A stretch of DNA of 49,221 nucleotides from Acidobacteriota bacterium (GTDB taxonomy: Bacteria > Acidobacteriota > Vicinamibacteria > Vicinamibacterales > 2-12-FULL-66-21): NCBI GenBank assembly GCA_016184105.1, contig JACPDI010000046.1, forward strand, positions 1 through 49,221. The letters are read 5' to 3'. Below the pieces are notes generated by a model. That model saw only the letters and a program-made list of their open reading frames with translations, ran no database searches and was not told where the DNA came from. Shown here piece after piece: positions 1 through 9,989 of this stretch (the first letter of the stretch is position 1; every line of letters starts with the position of its first letter). Position numbers and translations under genes: made by a program.

Positions 1-484
1 CCAGGCTTTCGGTGCCGAGCTGCATCTTCCAGGCATCCTCGAACGTCGTGTCGGGGTAGACCTGACCCGCCTCGTTGCCCGCCTGAGCGGCCTGGGCCTT
101 CTGGAGGCCGGGAACTTTCGCATGCGCGACGATCTTTTTCGCGGCCGGCCGGAACACCGCGTTGCCGCCGGAGTGATCGCCATGGTGGTGCGTGTTGATG
201 AGCGCGTCGATCTGCCGCGGTGAGCGCTGTTTCAGACCGTCGAGACAGGCCTGGGCGGTGTCGGGAAACTGACTATCGATGACGACAACGCCGTCGGGCG
301 ACACGAACCACCCGATGGTGCCGCCGCGTCCGTTGAAGATCCCGACGCTGTCGCGAAGCGTCTCGAAACTCGTCTTCGTCGGCGGCGGCGCCGGCTGCTG
401 GCCGAAGATCGCAACCCGGGGCAGCACGCCTCCGGCGAAGGCCAGCGACGAGGTGAGCACGAACTGGCGGCGCGTGAGGGTCAT
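1..484 (-). CDS. MBL-fold metallo-hydrolase, partial (3' end off window)
   Basis: The frame opens at the ATG complementary to 482-484 and stays open to base 1, so the C-terminus lies outside the window (161 residues seen). The N-terminus [19 protein letters not shown] has a twin-arginine-like RRQF followed by a hydrophobic stretch, so export is likely. The motif [11 protein letters not shown] near residue 105 is the HxHxDH zinc signature of the metallo-beta-lactamase superfamily. A conserved IDSQFP segment before it ([11 protein letters not shown]) matches the usual core strand. Known: such exported MBL proteins in soil bacteria include many beta-lactamase-like hydrolases with undefined substrates. 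The substrate cannot be told from this fragment. It is divergent from the Rod operon. Confidence 0.85.
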   Translation of the reverse strand, partial: MTLTRRQFVLTSSLAFAGGVLPRVAIFGQQPAPPPTKTSFETLRDSVGIFNGRGGTIGWFVSPDGVVVIDSQFPDTAQACLDGLKQRSPRQIDALINTHHHGDHSGGNAVFRPAAKKIVAHAKVPGLQKAQAAQAGNEAGQVYPDTTFEDAWKMQLGTESL

Positions 485-772
485 GGCGTCTGCTCCTGTC
501 AGAAAAAACCCCAGCGAAAGAAGGCGGATCTTATCACGGCCGGGACACGACGGCGTTGCGATCCGGTCGCCAAGAATGGGATCGCGGGCTACAGGATGGT
601 AATGCGGCCCGACCGCCCGCTACGCCGGCTCGGCCTCGTGACTCGCATTGCGGCCCGGAAAATCGACTCGCTCGACCGCGCGGGCGATCGGTATGAGACT
701 TGCGAAGCGCGTAATCGCCGGGGGGTCGCGGCAGTTCCGCCGAGGAAACACACGCGCGGCCCGGGAGACAGG
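485..772. other. Divergent gap between MBL hydrolase and mreB
   Basis: These 288 bases contain no ORF that resembles a protein family. An ATG at 596 and another at 693 open frames whose products show no recognisable sequence. The residues expected at the MreB N-terminus (a DLGTANT-type loop) are not encoded here in any forward frame. The segment should hold the promoters of the two divergent units, but I see no convincing -35/-10 pair. Confidence 0.5.
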
Positions 773-1696
<924 letters not shown>

Positions 1697-1726
1697 AGGC
1701 CGGCTACCAGAGGCCAGAGGCCAGGG
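1697..1726 (+). repeat. Degenerate heptamer repeat spacer
   Basis: The entire mreB-mreC spacer consists of 7-bp units: AGGCCGG, CTACCAG, AGGCCAG, AGGCCAG, then GG and the mreC ATG. It begins right after the mreB TAG. The last unit also supplies a purine-rich stretch where a ribosome binding site would be expected. Confidence 0.7.
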
Positions 1727-2584
1727 ATGCTCGACGTCCGCCAGCGCACCGGGTATCTGTTCCTCGTCGTGACCCTCGGGCACATCCTGCTCATCTCCGC
1801 GCAGGTCCAGTCGCAGTCCGGCGGGCGACTCCTCGAGACGGCGATCTTTTCGGCGTTCTCCGAGGTCCAGCGCGGCACCGGCGGCCTCATCGGCAGCGTG
1901 CGGAACATCTGGAGCCGCTACGTCGCGCTGCGGGGCCTCCGGGCGGAAAACGAGTCGCTGCGGGACCAGCTCGCGGAGGTGCAGGTGAAGCTGCAGCAGG
2001 AGCACGCGCTCGCACAGCGCACCGCGCGGCTGCAGCAGCTGCTCGATCTGCGCAGCCGCGTGGTGCTGCCCACGCTGGCCGCGGAAGTGATCGGCGGCGA
2101 CGCGTCGCCGGGGCTTCATACCGTCACGATCAACAAGGGGGAGGCGGACGGCGTCCGCGCGAATTTCGCGGTGATCTCGCCGCAGGGCGTCGTCGGACGC
2201 GTGCTCGACCGGCCGGCGGCACGCGCGGCGCGCGTGCAGCTCCTCATCAGCCGCAATGCCGGCGCCGGCGTCATGATCGAGCGCTCGCGCGCGGGGGGCG
2301 TGGTCGTGGGGGGCGGCGAGGACCCGCCGCTGCTGATGGAGTACGTCTCCAACCTCGCCGACGTGAAGGTGGGCGACCTGGTCGTGACCGCCGGCACGGA
2401 CGGGATCTATCCGAAGGGCTACCCGGTCGGCCGCGTCGAATCGGTGGAGCGCGGCGCCGGGCTGTATCGCCGGATCAGCGTCAGGCCCGTCGTGGACTTC
2501 TCGAGCATCGAAGAGGTCCTCGTCGTGATGGCGTCGCCCGCGCCGGAGGGGCTCCCGGCCGGCTCCCCGGAGCCGCGCCGGTGA
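1727..2584 (+). CDS. mreC: Rod shape-determining protein MreC
   Basis: 285 aa. MreC is the periplasmic scaffold that links MreB/MreD to PBP2 in the elongation complex. An N-terminal membrane anchor (RTGYLFLVVTLGHILLISAQ, about residues 7-26) is followed by a coiled coil at about 70-110 (LRAENESLRDQLAEVQVKLQ), then the beta-rich MreC core with the typical INKGEADGV and GVVGRV segments and the YPKGYPVG element near 225. Length is normal. The ATG at 1727 directly follows the heptamer spacer. The stop overlaps the GTG of mreD by 4 nt (GTGA), indicating translational coupling. Confidence 0.95.
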   Translation: MLDVRQRTGYLFLVVTLGHILLISAQVQSQSGGRLLETAIFSAFSEVQRGTGGLIGSVRNIWSRYVALRGLRAENESLRDQLAEVQVKLQQEHALAQRTARLQQLLDLRSRVVLPTLAAEVIGGDASPGLHTVTINKGEADGVRANFAVISPQGVVGRVLDRPAARAARVQLLISRNAGAGVMIERSRAGGVVVGGGEDPPLLMEYVSNLADVKVGDLVVTAGTDGIYPKGYPVGRVESVERGAGLYRRISVRPVVDFSSIEEVLVVMASPAPEGLPAGSPEPRR

Positions 2585-3096
2585 GGGGCGCACTCGTTCT
2601 GCTGATCCTCGCCGCGGCGATCACGCTGCAGACGACGGTCGCGCGGTTTTTCGTCGGGCGGATGACGATCGATGTCGTCCTGATCGCGGTGGTGTTCGTG
2701 GCGCTGTCGTTCGGCCCCGTGGCCGGACTGCTCGGCGGCAGCGTCGCGGGGCTGGCGGAGGACGCGCTGTCGGGGGGCGTCATCGGCATCGGCGGGCTGG
2801 CCAAGTCCATTGTCGGGTTCCTGGCCGGGACGATTGGATCGCAGTTCATCGTGTCGTCCGCGCTGCCGCGGTTCGTGATGTTCTTCGTCGCGACCCTCGT
2901 GCACACGGCGTGCTTTCTCGGCGTCCACGCGCTGCTGCCCGACGCGCGCTCGATCGCCGTGCCGTATGGCCGGACGGTCGTGCAGGCGGCGGCCAACGGC
3001 GTGGTTGGGCTGCTGATTTTCCAGACGATTGAAGGGCTGCCCGGGTTATTGCAGAGGCGGCGCATGAACCGCGCGTACAGGCGGCGGCGAGTTTAG
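2581..3096 (+). CDS. mreD: Rod shape-determining protein MreD
   Basis: 171 aa integral membrane protein in the mreD position. Hydrophobic segments are at about 4-20, 25-60, 75-90, 100-120 and 140-160, consistent with the 5-6 helices of MreD. It starts with GTG in a 4-nt overlap with the mreC stop. The C-terminus is basic (RRRMNRAYRRRRV), expected to be cytoplasmic. The name rests on topology plus synteny, because MreD is poorly conserved in sequence. mrdA begins 9 nt downstream. Confidence 0.85.
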   Translation: MRGALVLLILAAAITLQTTVARFFVGRMTIDVVLIAVVFVALSFGPVAGLLGGSVAGLAEDALSGGVIGIGGLAKSIVGFLAGTIGSQFIVSSALPRFVMFFVATLVHTACFLGVHALLPDARSIAVPYGRTVVQAAANGVVGLLIFQTIEGLPGLLQRRRMNRAYRRRRV

Positions 3097-3105
3097 ACTA
3101 CGACG

Positions 3106-4995
3106 ATGGCCCTGCACTACGACGACCGGCGCAGCGTGTCGCTGAGACTCTCGGCGATGCAGTACAGCGTCGCCGCGGTGTTTGCGATGCTGGCCGTCGC
3201 GTTCTGGATCTTCCAGGTCGCGCAGCACCGCAAGTTCGCGGAGATGGCCGAGAACAACCACCTCCGGACGCTGCCGATGCGCGCGCCGCGCGGGGTGCTG
3301 TTCGACCGTCACGGCAAGGTCCTGGTCGAGAACCGCTACTCGTTCACCATCGCGCTGGTGCGCGAGCAGACCGCGAACCTCGACGACACCATCCGCACGC
3401 TCGCGGCGGCCACGGGCATTGACGAAGATTCGATCCGCGAGGTCGTCCGGCGCCGCCGGCGCGAGCCGAGCTATCGCCCCATCGGCATCGTCGAGGACGC
3501 CTCGCTGGCGCAGGTGGCGGCGGTCACCGCGCGCAAGTACGAGCTGCCCGGCGTCATCGTCCAGCAGGTGCCGACGCGGCAGTATCCGTCCGATGACATC
3601 GCCGCGCACCTGTTCGGGTACGTCGGCGAGGTGACCGACGCGCAGTTGCGGCGCGCCGGCTACGAAGGGCTGCAGAGCGGCGCCATCGTCGGCCAGGCCG
3701 GCATCGAGCAGACCTACAACGCGCTGCTGATGGGGAAGGACGGCAGCCGCTACGTCGTGGTCAACAGCCTCGGCCGCGAGATCGAGGCGCTGCGCGAGCA
3801 GGAGCCCGTGGAGGGGCGCCGCCTCCAGCTCACGGTCGACTATGACGTGCAGCGCGCGGTGGAGGAAGGCTTCCGCAAGAGCGGGTACAACGGCGCGGCG
3901 GTGATCCTCGACCCGCGCAACGGGGAGGTGCTCTCGCTGGTGAGCCTGCCCGCCTACGATCCCAACCGCTTCGCGGTGGGCATCGATCGCGCGACGTGGC
4001 ACGCGCTGAATACCGACAAGCTCCACCCGCTTCAGAACCGCGCCATCCAGGGGCGCTACTCGCCGGGGTCGACCTTCAAGATCGTGATGGCCGTGGCGGC
4101 GCTCGAGGAGGGCATCGTCACGCCCGAGTTCAAGACGCACTGCTCCGGGGGCGCGTACTTCTACGGCCGGTATTTCCAGTGCCACCTGAAGCGCGGCCAC
4201 GGCACGGTGGACATGCGGCACGCCATCGAGCAGTCCTGCAACGTGTACTTCTACACGCTGGGCAGCCTGCTGAACATCGATCAGATCCACAAGTGGGCCA
4301 CGCGGCTCGGGCTCGGGGTCAAGTCGGAGGTCGATCTGCCCCACGAGATCGAAGGCCTCATGCCCTCCACCGAGTGGAAACGGAAGCGCTACAACGAGAA
4401 GTGGTACCCGGGAGAAACCATCTCGGTCGCGATCGGGCAGGGCCAGGTGTCGGTGACGCCGATCTCGCTCGCGCTGATGATGGCGACGGTGGCAAACGGC
4501 GGGACGCTCTTCAAGCCGCAGCTCCTCAAGGCGGTCGATGAAGGGCAGGGGTGGAAGCCGCTTCCGCCCGCCTCCGTGCGTTCGCTCGCGCAGATGAAGC
4601 CGTCGACGGTCGCGGCGCTTCACGACGGGCTCTGGATGGTGATCAACGCCGCCGGGACCGGCGGCCGCGGCCGCATCCCGGGACGCGACGTCGCGGGGAA
4701 GACCGGCACGGCGCAGGTGATCTCGCTGCAGGGAGGGAAGGCCGCCGCCGGGCGGACCGACAAGGACCTGCGCGACCACGGCTGGTTCGTGTTCTTCGCG
4801 CCGCGCGACAACCCGGAGATCGCCGGGGTCGTATTCGCGGAGCACTCCGAGCACGGCTATCTCGCGGCGCCGATCGCGAAATACGCGATGGAAACGTACT
4901 TCGCCAGGAAGGAAGGGCGCCCGCTGCCGGAATGGCCCGCGCCACGGCCGGCTCCCGCGGCGCAGGTGGCGGCCAACGCCGTCGGGATGCCCTGA
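3106..4995 (+). CDS. mrdA: Penicillin-binding protein 2 (Rod transpeptidase)
   Basis: 629 aa. PBP2 is the monofunctional transpeptidase that cross-links peptidoglycan during lateral wall growth with RodA. It has one N-terminal membrane helix (about 19-38), a dimerisation/pedestal domain (about 57-230), and a transpeptidase domain carrying all three catalytic motifs: SxxK with S322 (SPGSTFK), SxN at 377-379 (SCN) and KTG at 532-534. The C-terminal tail is Pro/Ala rich. Length and motif spacing are normal. rodA starts 1 nt after the stop, as in canonical Rod operons. Confidence 0.96.
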   Translation: MALHYDDRRSVSLRLSAMQYSVAAVFAMLAVAFWIFQVAQHRKFAEMAENNHLRTLPMRAPRGVLFDRHGKVLVENRYSFTIALVREQTANLDDTIRTLAAATGIDEDSIREVVRRRRREPSYRPIGIVEDASLAQVAAVTARKYELPGVIVQQVPTRQYPSDDIAAHLFGYVGEVTDAQLRRAGYEGLQSGAIVGQAGIEQTYNALLMGKDGSRYVVVNSLGREIEALREQEPVEGRRLQLTVDYDVQRAVEEGFRKSGYNGAAVILDPRNGEVLSLVSLPAYDPNRFAVGIDRATWHALNTDKLHPLQNRAIQGRYSPGSTFKIVMAVAALEEGIVTPEFKTHCSGGAYFYGRYFQCHLKRGHGTVDMRHAIEQSCNVYFYTLGSLLNIDQIHKWATRLGLGVKSEVDLPHEIEGLMPSTEWKRKRYNEKWYPGETISVAIGQGQVSVTPISLALMMATVANGGTLFKPQLLKAVDEGQGWKPLPPASVRSLAQMKPSTVAALHDGLWMVINAAGTGGRGRIPGRDVAGKTGTAQVISLQGGKAAAGRTDKDLRDHGWFVFFAPRDNPEIAGVVFAEHSEHGYLAAPIAKYAMETYFARKEGRPLPEWPAPRPAPAAQVAANAVGMP

Positions 4996-4996
4996 C

Positions 4997-6097
4997 ATGT
5001 TCGAACGCCGCCTCTACTTCCACATCGACTGGCTGCTGCTCGGCGCGATCCTGCTGCTCGCGGGGCTTGGGGTCGCGATGATCTACAGCACGACGTACGA
5101 CCCGGTGAGGGAAGTCGCGTCGCGCGAGGTCTACACGCAGCTCTACGCGCTCGCGCTCGGCGTCGCCGCCATGGCGGTCTGCATGTCGATCGACTACCGC
5201 CGTCTCGCGGAGCACTCGCTGCTGATCTACGGCTGCCTGATCGTGCTCCTCGTCTACGTGCTGCTCTTCGGGCTGACGCGCGGCGGGTCGCAGCGCTGGA
5301 TCAACCTGCGGGCGTTCAACCTGCAGCCCTCGGAGTTCGGGCGCATGGTCGTTGCGCTCGTCCTGGCGATGTACTTCGGCGAGAACCGCCGCGGCGCGCG
5401 CACCCCCGGCGACCTGCTCATCGGCGCCGCGTTCGTCTCGGTGCCGTTCGTGCTCGTGGCGAAGCAGCCTGACCTGGGCACCGCGGTGACGCTGCTGCCG
5501 GTGTTCCTCGGCATCGCCTACATCGCGGGCATGCGGCTGCGGCTGCTCGTCGTCGTCGCGATCGTCGGCGCCCTGATGGCGCCCGTGGCGTGGAAGTACG
5601 GCCTCAAGGATTACCAGCGCCAGCGCATGGAGACATTCGTCAGCCCCGAGCGCGACGCGCGCGGCGCCGGCTACCAGCAGATCCAGGCGCGGATCACCGT
5701 CGGCTCCGGCGGCCTGGCCGGCAAGGGATTCATGAAGGGCACCCAGGGACAATACAAGTTCCTGCCGGTCGCCCACAACGATTTCATCTTCTCGGTGCTC
5801 GCGGAGGAGCAGGGATTCATCGGCGTCCTCGTCGCGCTCGGGCTGTACCTCTTCATCATCCTCAGGTCGCTCGAAGCGGCGCGGCTCGCCAAAGACCGGC
5901 TCGGCGCGTATCTCGTCGTGGGAATCGTGTCGGGCTTCTCGTTCCAGGTGATTTACAACATCACGATGTCGGCCGGCCTCGCGCCGGTCAAAGGGCTGAC
6001 GCTGCCGCTTCTGAGCTACGGCGGATCGGCCGTCATTGCCACCCTTGCTGCGTTCGGGCTCGTGCTCAACGTCCGGATGCGGCGCTTCACCAATTAG
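4997..6097 (+). CDS. rodA: Peptidoglycan glycosyltransferase RodA
   Basis: 366 aa SEDS-family polymerase that builds glycan strands from lipid II together with PBP2. About ten hydrophobic segments are visible. Family hallmarks include GGSQRWINLRAFNLQPSEFG near residue 95, KQPDLGTAV near 155, the large extracellular loop with the QGQYKFLPVAHNDFIFSVLAEE segment near 250-270, and the C-terminal KGLTLPLLSYGGSAVIATL. Only one nucleotide separates it from mrdA, so co-translation is likely. Length is normal. Confidence 0.96.
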   Translation: MFERRLYFHIDWLLLGAILLLAGLGVAMIYSTTYDPVREVASREVYTQLYALALGVAAMAVCMSIDYRRLAEHSLLIYGCLIVLLVYVLLFGLTRGGSQRWINLRAFNLQPSEFGRMVVALVLAMYFGENRRGARTPGDLLIGAAFVSVPFVLVAKQPDLGTAVTLLPVFLGIAYIAGMRLRLLVVVAIVGALMAPVAWKYGLKDYQRQRMETFVSPERDARGAGYQQIQARITVGSGGLAGKGFMKGTQGQYKFLPVAHNDFIFSVLAEEQGFIGVLVALGLYLFIILRSLEAARLAKDRLGAYLVVGIVSGFSFQVIYNITMSAGLAPVKGLTLPLLSYGGSAVIATLAAFGLVLNVRMRRFTN

Positions 6098-6183
6098 CAT
6101 GGACATCCTGTTGTGCGCGATCGTGCCGGCCGGCCTGCTGCCGGGCGCCGTCCGCCTGCGGGGCGCCCTGCGGAGTTCCCTGC

Positions 6184-7764
6184 ATGAACAAGGAGATGAT
6201 CATCTCCTCGACCGGCCACGAAACGCAGGTGGCCATCCTCGAGGACGACCTCGTGGTCGAGATCTTCATCGAACGCGAGCATCAGCGCGGCGTGGCCGGC
6301 AACGTCTACAAGGGGCGCGTCTCCAAGGTCCTTCCGGGGATGCAGTCCGCCTTCGTGGATGTCGGCCTGGAGCGCGACGCGTTCCTGTATGTCTCTGACG
6401 TCCTCGCGCCGGACACCGACGACGAGGGGCTGGACACCGACGACGAGGACGGCGCCGAAAGAGCCGAGGGGAGCGCCGAGACGCCCCGCGGGGGCAACGG
6501 CCGTGGCGATCGCCGCGGCCGCGGCCGCCGCGACGACGAGCGGCCCGACGCCAAGATCGAAGACCTGCTGAAGGAAGGGCAGGAGATCCTCGTCCAGGTC
6601 GTCAAGGAGCCGCTCGGCACCAAGGGCGCGCGGATCACCTCGCACGTCACGATGCCCGGCCGGTTCCTGGTGTTCATGCCGACCGTCGATCACATCGGCG
6701 TGTCCCGCAAGATCGAATCCCGCGAGGAGCGCAGCCGGCTCCGCGGCATCGTCCGCGAGTTCCGCGAGCAGCACGGGTTCACGGGCGGCGTCATCATCCG
6801 CACCGCCGCATCCGGGCGCCCGAAGGACGACATCCTGAGCGACCTCGAGTACTTCCACCAGGCCTGGACCGAGATCCAGCAGAAGATGTCCGCCACGCGC
6901 GCCCCCGCCGTCGTGATGCGCGAGCAGAGCCTGGTGACGAAGCTGCTGCGCGACCTGCTGACCGACGAGTTCTCCACCATCCGGATTGACGACGAGCAGG
7001 AGCACCGGCGCGTCGTCGCGCTCGTCGAACGCATGATGCCGGCCCTGCTGCCCCGCGTGAAGCTGTACGCGAAGGACTTCCCGATCTTCGACGAGTACGG
7101 CGTGCAGCAGGAGATCGACAAGGCGCTGCGCAGCAAGGTCTGGCTCAAGTCGGGCGGCTACATCGTGATCAACCAGACCGAGGCGCTGGTCGCGATCGAC
7201 GTCAACACGGGGCGGTACGTCGGCAAGCGCACGGGGCGGCTGGAGGATACGATTCTCAAGACGAACCTCGAGGCCGTGAAGGAAATCGTCCGGCAGATCC
7301 GGCTGCGCGACCTGGGGGGCATCATCGTGCTCGACCTGATCGACATGGAGGAGAAGAAGAACCGCCAGAAGGTGTTCCAGGCGGTGGAGCAGGAGCTGCG
7401 CAAGGATCGATCCCCGTCGAAGGCGCTGCAGGTCTCCGACTTCGGGCTCGTCATCGTCACGCGCAAGCGCGTGAAGCAGAGCCTCGAGCGCCAGCTCACC
7501 GAGCCGTGCCCGTACTGCTCGGGGTCAGGGTTGATCAAATCGAGCGCGACAATCTGTCACGAGATCCTGTCGGAGCTGCAGAAAATCGCGCCGGAGCTGG
7601 ACGGCCACGACGTCCTGCTGCGCGTGAACCCGGAGATTGCCAAGACGCTGAAGGAAAACGGCGGGGTCGTGCTGAAGGATATCGAGCAGACGCTGGGACG
7701 CCAGGTCACCGTACGACCTGACGCCCAGCTGCATCACGAACAGTTCGACGTCATGGCACTTTGA
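6184..7764 (+). CDS. rng: Ribonuclease G/E family endoribonuclease
   Basis: 526 aa. RNase G/E cleaves single-stranded A/U-rich RNA for rRNA maturation and mRNA decay. The start is ATG 6184 with a GGAG about 8 nt upstream; the open frame extends much further upstream inside rodA but that part is a shadow. An N-terminal S1 domain (about 35-165) is interrupted by a low-complexity insert (about 76-120) that is first acidic (DTDDEG repeats) and then Arg/Gly-rich. The catalytic acidic motifs are AIDVNTG (D339) and VLDLIDM (384-387). The zinc-link CPYC is at 442-445. Rod genes followed by rng are a common arrangement. Its stop lies 3 nt from that of the convergent gene. Confidence 0.94.
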   Translation: MNKEMIISSTGHETQVAILEDDLVVEIFIEREHQRGVAGNVYKGRVSKVLPGMQSAFVDVGLERDAFLYVSDVLAPDTDDEGLDTDDEDGAERAEGSAETPRGGNGRGDRRGRGRRDDERPDAKIEDLLKEGQEILVQVVKEPLGTKGARITSHVTMPGRFLVFMPTVDHIGVSRKIESREERSRLRGIVREFREQHGFTGGVIIRTAASGRPKDDILSDLEYFHQAWTEIQQKMSATRAPAVVMREQSLVTKLLRDLLTDEFSTIRIDDEQEHRRVVALVERMMPALLPRVKLYAKDFPIFDEYGVQQEIDKALRSKVWLKSGGYIVINQTEALVAIDVNTGRYVGKRTGRLEDTILKTNLEAVKEIVRQIRLRDLGGIIVLDLIDMEEKKNRQKVFQAVEQELRKDRSPSKALQVSDFGLVIVTRKRVKQSLERQLTEPCPYCSGSGLIKSSATICHEILSELQKIAPELDGHDVLLRVNPEIAKTLKENGGVVLKDIEQTLGRQVTVRPDAQLHHEQFDVMAL

Positions 7765-7767
7765 ATC

Positions 7768-8289
7768 CTAGAGTCCCGCGACAGCCCCCGTCGGCAGGTG
7801 GATCAGGTAGTGCGTGCCCCCCCTGTTGATCCACACGCGCAGGTAGTCGTTCCCCTTGAGCAGTTCAACCTTCGAACTGCCGGGGCGCGGCGGCCTGCCG
7901 TCGGCGACCTGGCCGATCTCGGCGCCGGGGACGATGGACACGACTTCGCGCCCTTTCACCTGCCCGCGCTGCGTGAACTCGACCCAGCGCGAGAGCTTTT
8001 CGTCCTGGCCGGCGACGACTGGTTTGGCTTCCTCCGCGGTCAGGCGGACCTGGTAGTGTCCTGGCGCCAGCGGCTTTCCGTCGGCGGTCACCTTGCGGGT
8101 GATTCGCACCGTCCCCAGCGTCATCGCTCCCTCGGGCGCCGCCGCCGGCGTGGCGCGCTCGGTTTGGCCGCTCGTCGCGGCCGGCTGTGCGGGCGTTCCG
8201 GCTTGCGGCTGCGGCGCGGGCTGCTGCTGTGCCGCCACGCTGCCGGCGACCGACGCCGCCAGCATCGCCGCGAGAATCACACGCTTCAT
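7768..8289 (-). CDS. Small secreted protein of unknown function
   Basis: 173 aa with a clear signal peptide (MKRVILAAMLAASVAGSVAAQ, cleavage near 21). A Pro/Gln/Ala/Thr-rich linker spans about 22-60. The remaining roughly 110 residues look like a beta-rich domain (GTVRITRKVTADGKPLAPGH, then YLRVWINRGGTHYLIHLP). I do not recognise a family. It is the last gene of the long minus-strand run, 12 nt after a beta-barrel gene, so a cell-envelope role is plausible but not shown. Confidence 0.7.
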   Translation of the reverse strand: MKRVILAAMLAASVAGSVAAQQQPAPQPQAGTPAQPAATSGQTERATPAAAPEGAMTLGTVRITRKVTADGKPLAPGHYQVRLTAEEAKPVVAGQDEKLSRWVEFTQRGQVKGREVVSIVPGAEIGQVADGRPPRPGSSKVELLKGNDYLRVWINRGGTHYLIHLPTGAVAGL

Positions 8290-8301
8290 GTGTCTGCCTC
8301 C

Positions 8302-8844
8302 TTAGAAGTATTTCTTCAGCCCGATGCTCAGCGTGAGGCCGTGCGGGTCGGGCAGGACATCTGAACCGACGATCTGGTAGCGCGCCTCTCCCTTGAGGCT
8401 CACCGTGCGGCTCGTGAAGTACTCCAAGCCCCCGAACAGATTGAACCCCGCTTCGTTCTGCGAGTCGCCCGCCGATTCGTCGTTGTCTCGCGGCTGGAGG
8501 AAGAAGGCCCCGAGCCCGGCACCGACAAACGGGTGCGTCGTTCCACGCTCCCAATTATATGTAACGTCGAAGGTCACCCTCGTCATTCGTACCGAATCGT
8601 CGCCGCCCCGGCCGACGGAAGGGTTGGCCAGGCCGGCGCCGATCCGGAGGCCGACGCGCGGGGTGAGGTAGTACTCGCCGAATCCCTGCAGATCGAGGGT
8701 GTTGTCGTAGATCTCGTCGCGCGGGATGAAGGCGCCCAGGTCGGCCCCGACGGCCCACATGCCCATGGCGGGCACCTGCGCGTTGACGGGGGTGGACAGG
8801 AGAGTCAGGCCGAGCAGGGTGGCACCGAAGGTCAACAATCGCAT
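8302..8844 (-). CDS. Outer-membrane beta-barrel protein
   Basis: 180 aa with a signal peptide (cleavage after about residue 22, VNAQ). The mature part shows alternating amphipathic strands separated by charged turns (WAVGADLGAFIPRDE, VGLRIGAGLANPS, HPFVGAGLGAFFLQP) and ends in an aromatic residue (LSIGLKKYF), the usual recognition signal for outer-membrane assembly. This fits a small OmpA/OmpW-like barrel of about 8 strands. No specific function is visible. It is 72 nt downstream of the DUF4097 gene, the largest gap in this minus-strand run. Confidence 0.75.
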   Translation of the reverse strand: MRLLTFGATLLGLTLLSTPVNAQVPAMGMWAVGADLGAFIPRDEIYDNTLDLQGFGEYYLTPRVGLRIGAGLANPSVGRGGDDSVRMTRVTFDVTYNWERGTTHPFVGAGLGAFFLQPRDNDESAGDSQNEAGFNLFGGLEYFTSRTVSLKGEARYQIVGSDVLPDPHGLTLSIGLKKYF

Positions 8845-8916
8845 GTGGCGACAGGTAGCAAACGCAGTGCCGCCACGATGATCCCCGGCGCCTGTCGGGT
8901 TTGGGTGCTCGGGGGC

Positions 8917-9987
8917 CTACTTGGTGATGACGATATCGCCGCTGAAGGTGGTCAGCTCGATGATGGCGCCGCCGTCCTTGTAGGTGCCGCGAAACGTTGC
9001 GCGCCGCGGGATCCTGACACGGGCGCGCCCGGCGCCGGCCATCGCGTCCTCCTCCTCGAGCGCTTCGTTCTTGATCGGCAGGTCCGAGCGGATCCTGCCG
9101 CTGAACGAGTTCGCCTCCACGTCGAAGCCGCTGCCCCCGGTCACGGCCAGCCGGATGTCGCCCGAATGTGCCTTCAGCTCGTACCGTCCCGCCCGCGTGA
9201 TGGCACCGGCATACTCCACGCTGCCGCTGATCGTCTGCAGTTCGGCGCGCTGGCACGCCACATCCCTGACGACAATGTCACCGCTGATGGAGTTGAGATC
9301 CAGGTAACGCGCCTTGATCGCGCGGAGGGTCACGGTGCCGCTCATCGACGAAGCCGTCAGAGACTCGCCGGCGGTCAGGCCGGAAATCTCGACGTCGCCC
9401 GACACCGTCTTGGCCAGCGACACGCTGCCGCTGGTGTCCACGCGGATGTTGCCGCTCACCGACTCGAGCGCGAGATCTCCTTTCATCTTCGACGCGAAGA
9501 CGTTCCCCGAGATCGACTTCACCCGGACATGCGTGTGCGCGGGGGCGGTGACGCGGAAGTCCACCGACGAGCGGAAGTTGCGTTCCCGGGAGCCCGGCGG
9601 CACCGTGTAGCGGCTGCGGATCGTCCCCCGGCCGTCGGAGGTCACCGTCAACGTCACGTCGATCGTCTCGAGCTGCCGCCTGGCTTCTTCCGGCGTGTCG
9701 CCAAACCCCCGGCGCGTGTATTCGATGATCGCGTCGCGCCCGCCACCCGGCATCACGATGACATCGCCGGCGATGTTCGACAGGTCGATTTCGGCGGCGC
9801 CGGCCACCGTCAGCGTCTTGCGATCGTGCTCCTCGACCCGGCCGCGCTCGTGGCCCGGCTGCTCGACACGTGGCATCCTGGGGGCCCGGAGTGCCTGAGG
9901 GGCGGGCGGCGGCGCGGGCACCTGGCCGGCCGCCACGGTGGTGCCGAGTGCGAGCGACGCGATGACGGCGATGGTGTATGTGCGCAT
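8917..9987 (-). CDS. DUF4097-type beta-strand repeat protein, secreted
   Basis: 356 aa with a signal peptide (cleavage near 20) and a Pro-rich segment. From about residue 120 a repeated beta-helix-like unit recurs every 20-25 residues, with the signature S.SG.I/V (SISGNVFASK, SVSGNIRVDT, TVSGDVEISG, SMSGTVTLRA, SISGDIVVRD, TISGSVEYAG, AHSGDIRLAV, SFSGRIRSDL, TFSGDIVITK). This is the DUF4097 pattern. Its biochemical function is unknown. It starts 2 nt after the anti-sigma stop, and in many bacteria DUF4097 genes sit beside envelope-sensing regulators, so a surface-stress role is an inference. Confidence 0.85.
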   Translation of the reverse strand: MRTYTIAVIASLALGTTVAAGQVPAPPPAPQALRAPRMPRVEQPGHERGRVEEHDRKTLTVAGAAEIDLSNIAGDVIVMPGGGRDAIIEYTRRGFGDTPEEARRQLETIDVTLTVTSDGRGTIRSRYTVPPGSRERNFRSSVDFRVTAPAHTHVRVKSISGNVFASKMKGDLALESVSGNIRVDTSGSVSLAKTVSGDVEISGLTAGESLTASSMSGTVTLRAIKARYLDLNSISGDIVVRDVACQRAELQTISGSVEYAGAITRAGRYELKAHSGDIRLAVTGGSGFDVEANSFSGRIRSDLPIKNEALEEEDAMAGAGRARVRIPRRATFRGTYKDGGAIIELTTFSGDIVITK

Positions 9988-9989
9988 GA

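Noticed and set aside
6099-6183. Short ORF starting at ATG 6099 between rodA and rng
   Set aside because: It runs into rng in another frame and has no recognisable protein; treated as spacer.
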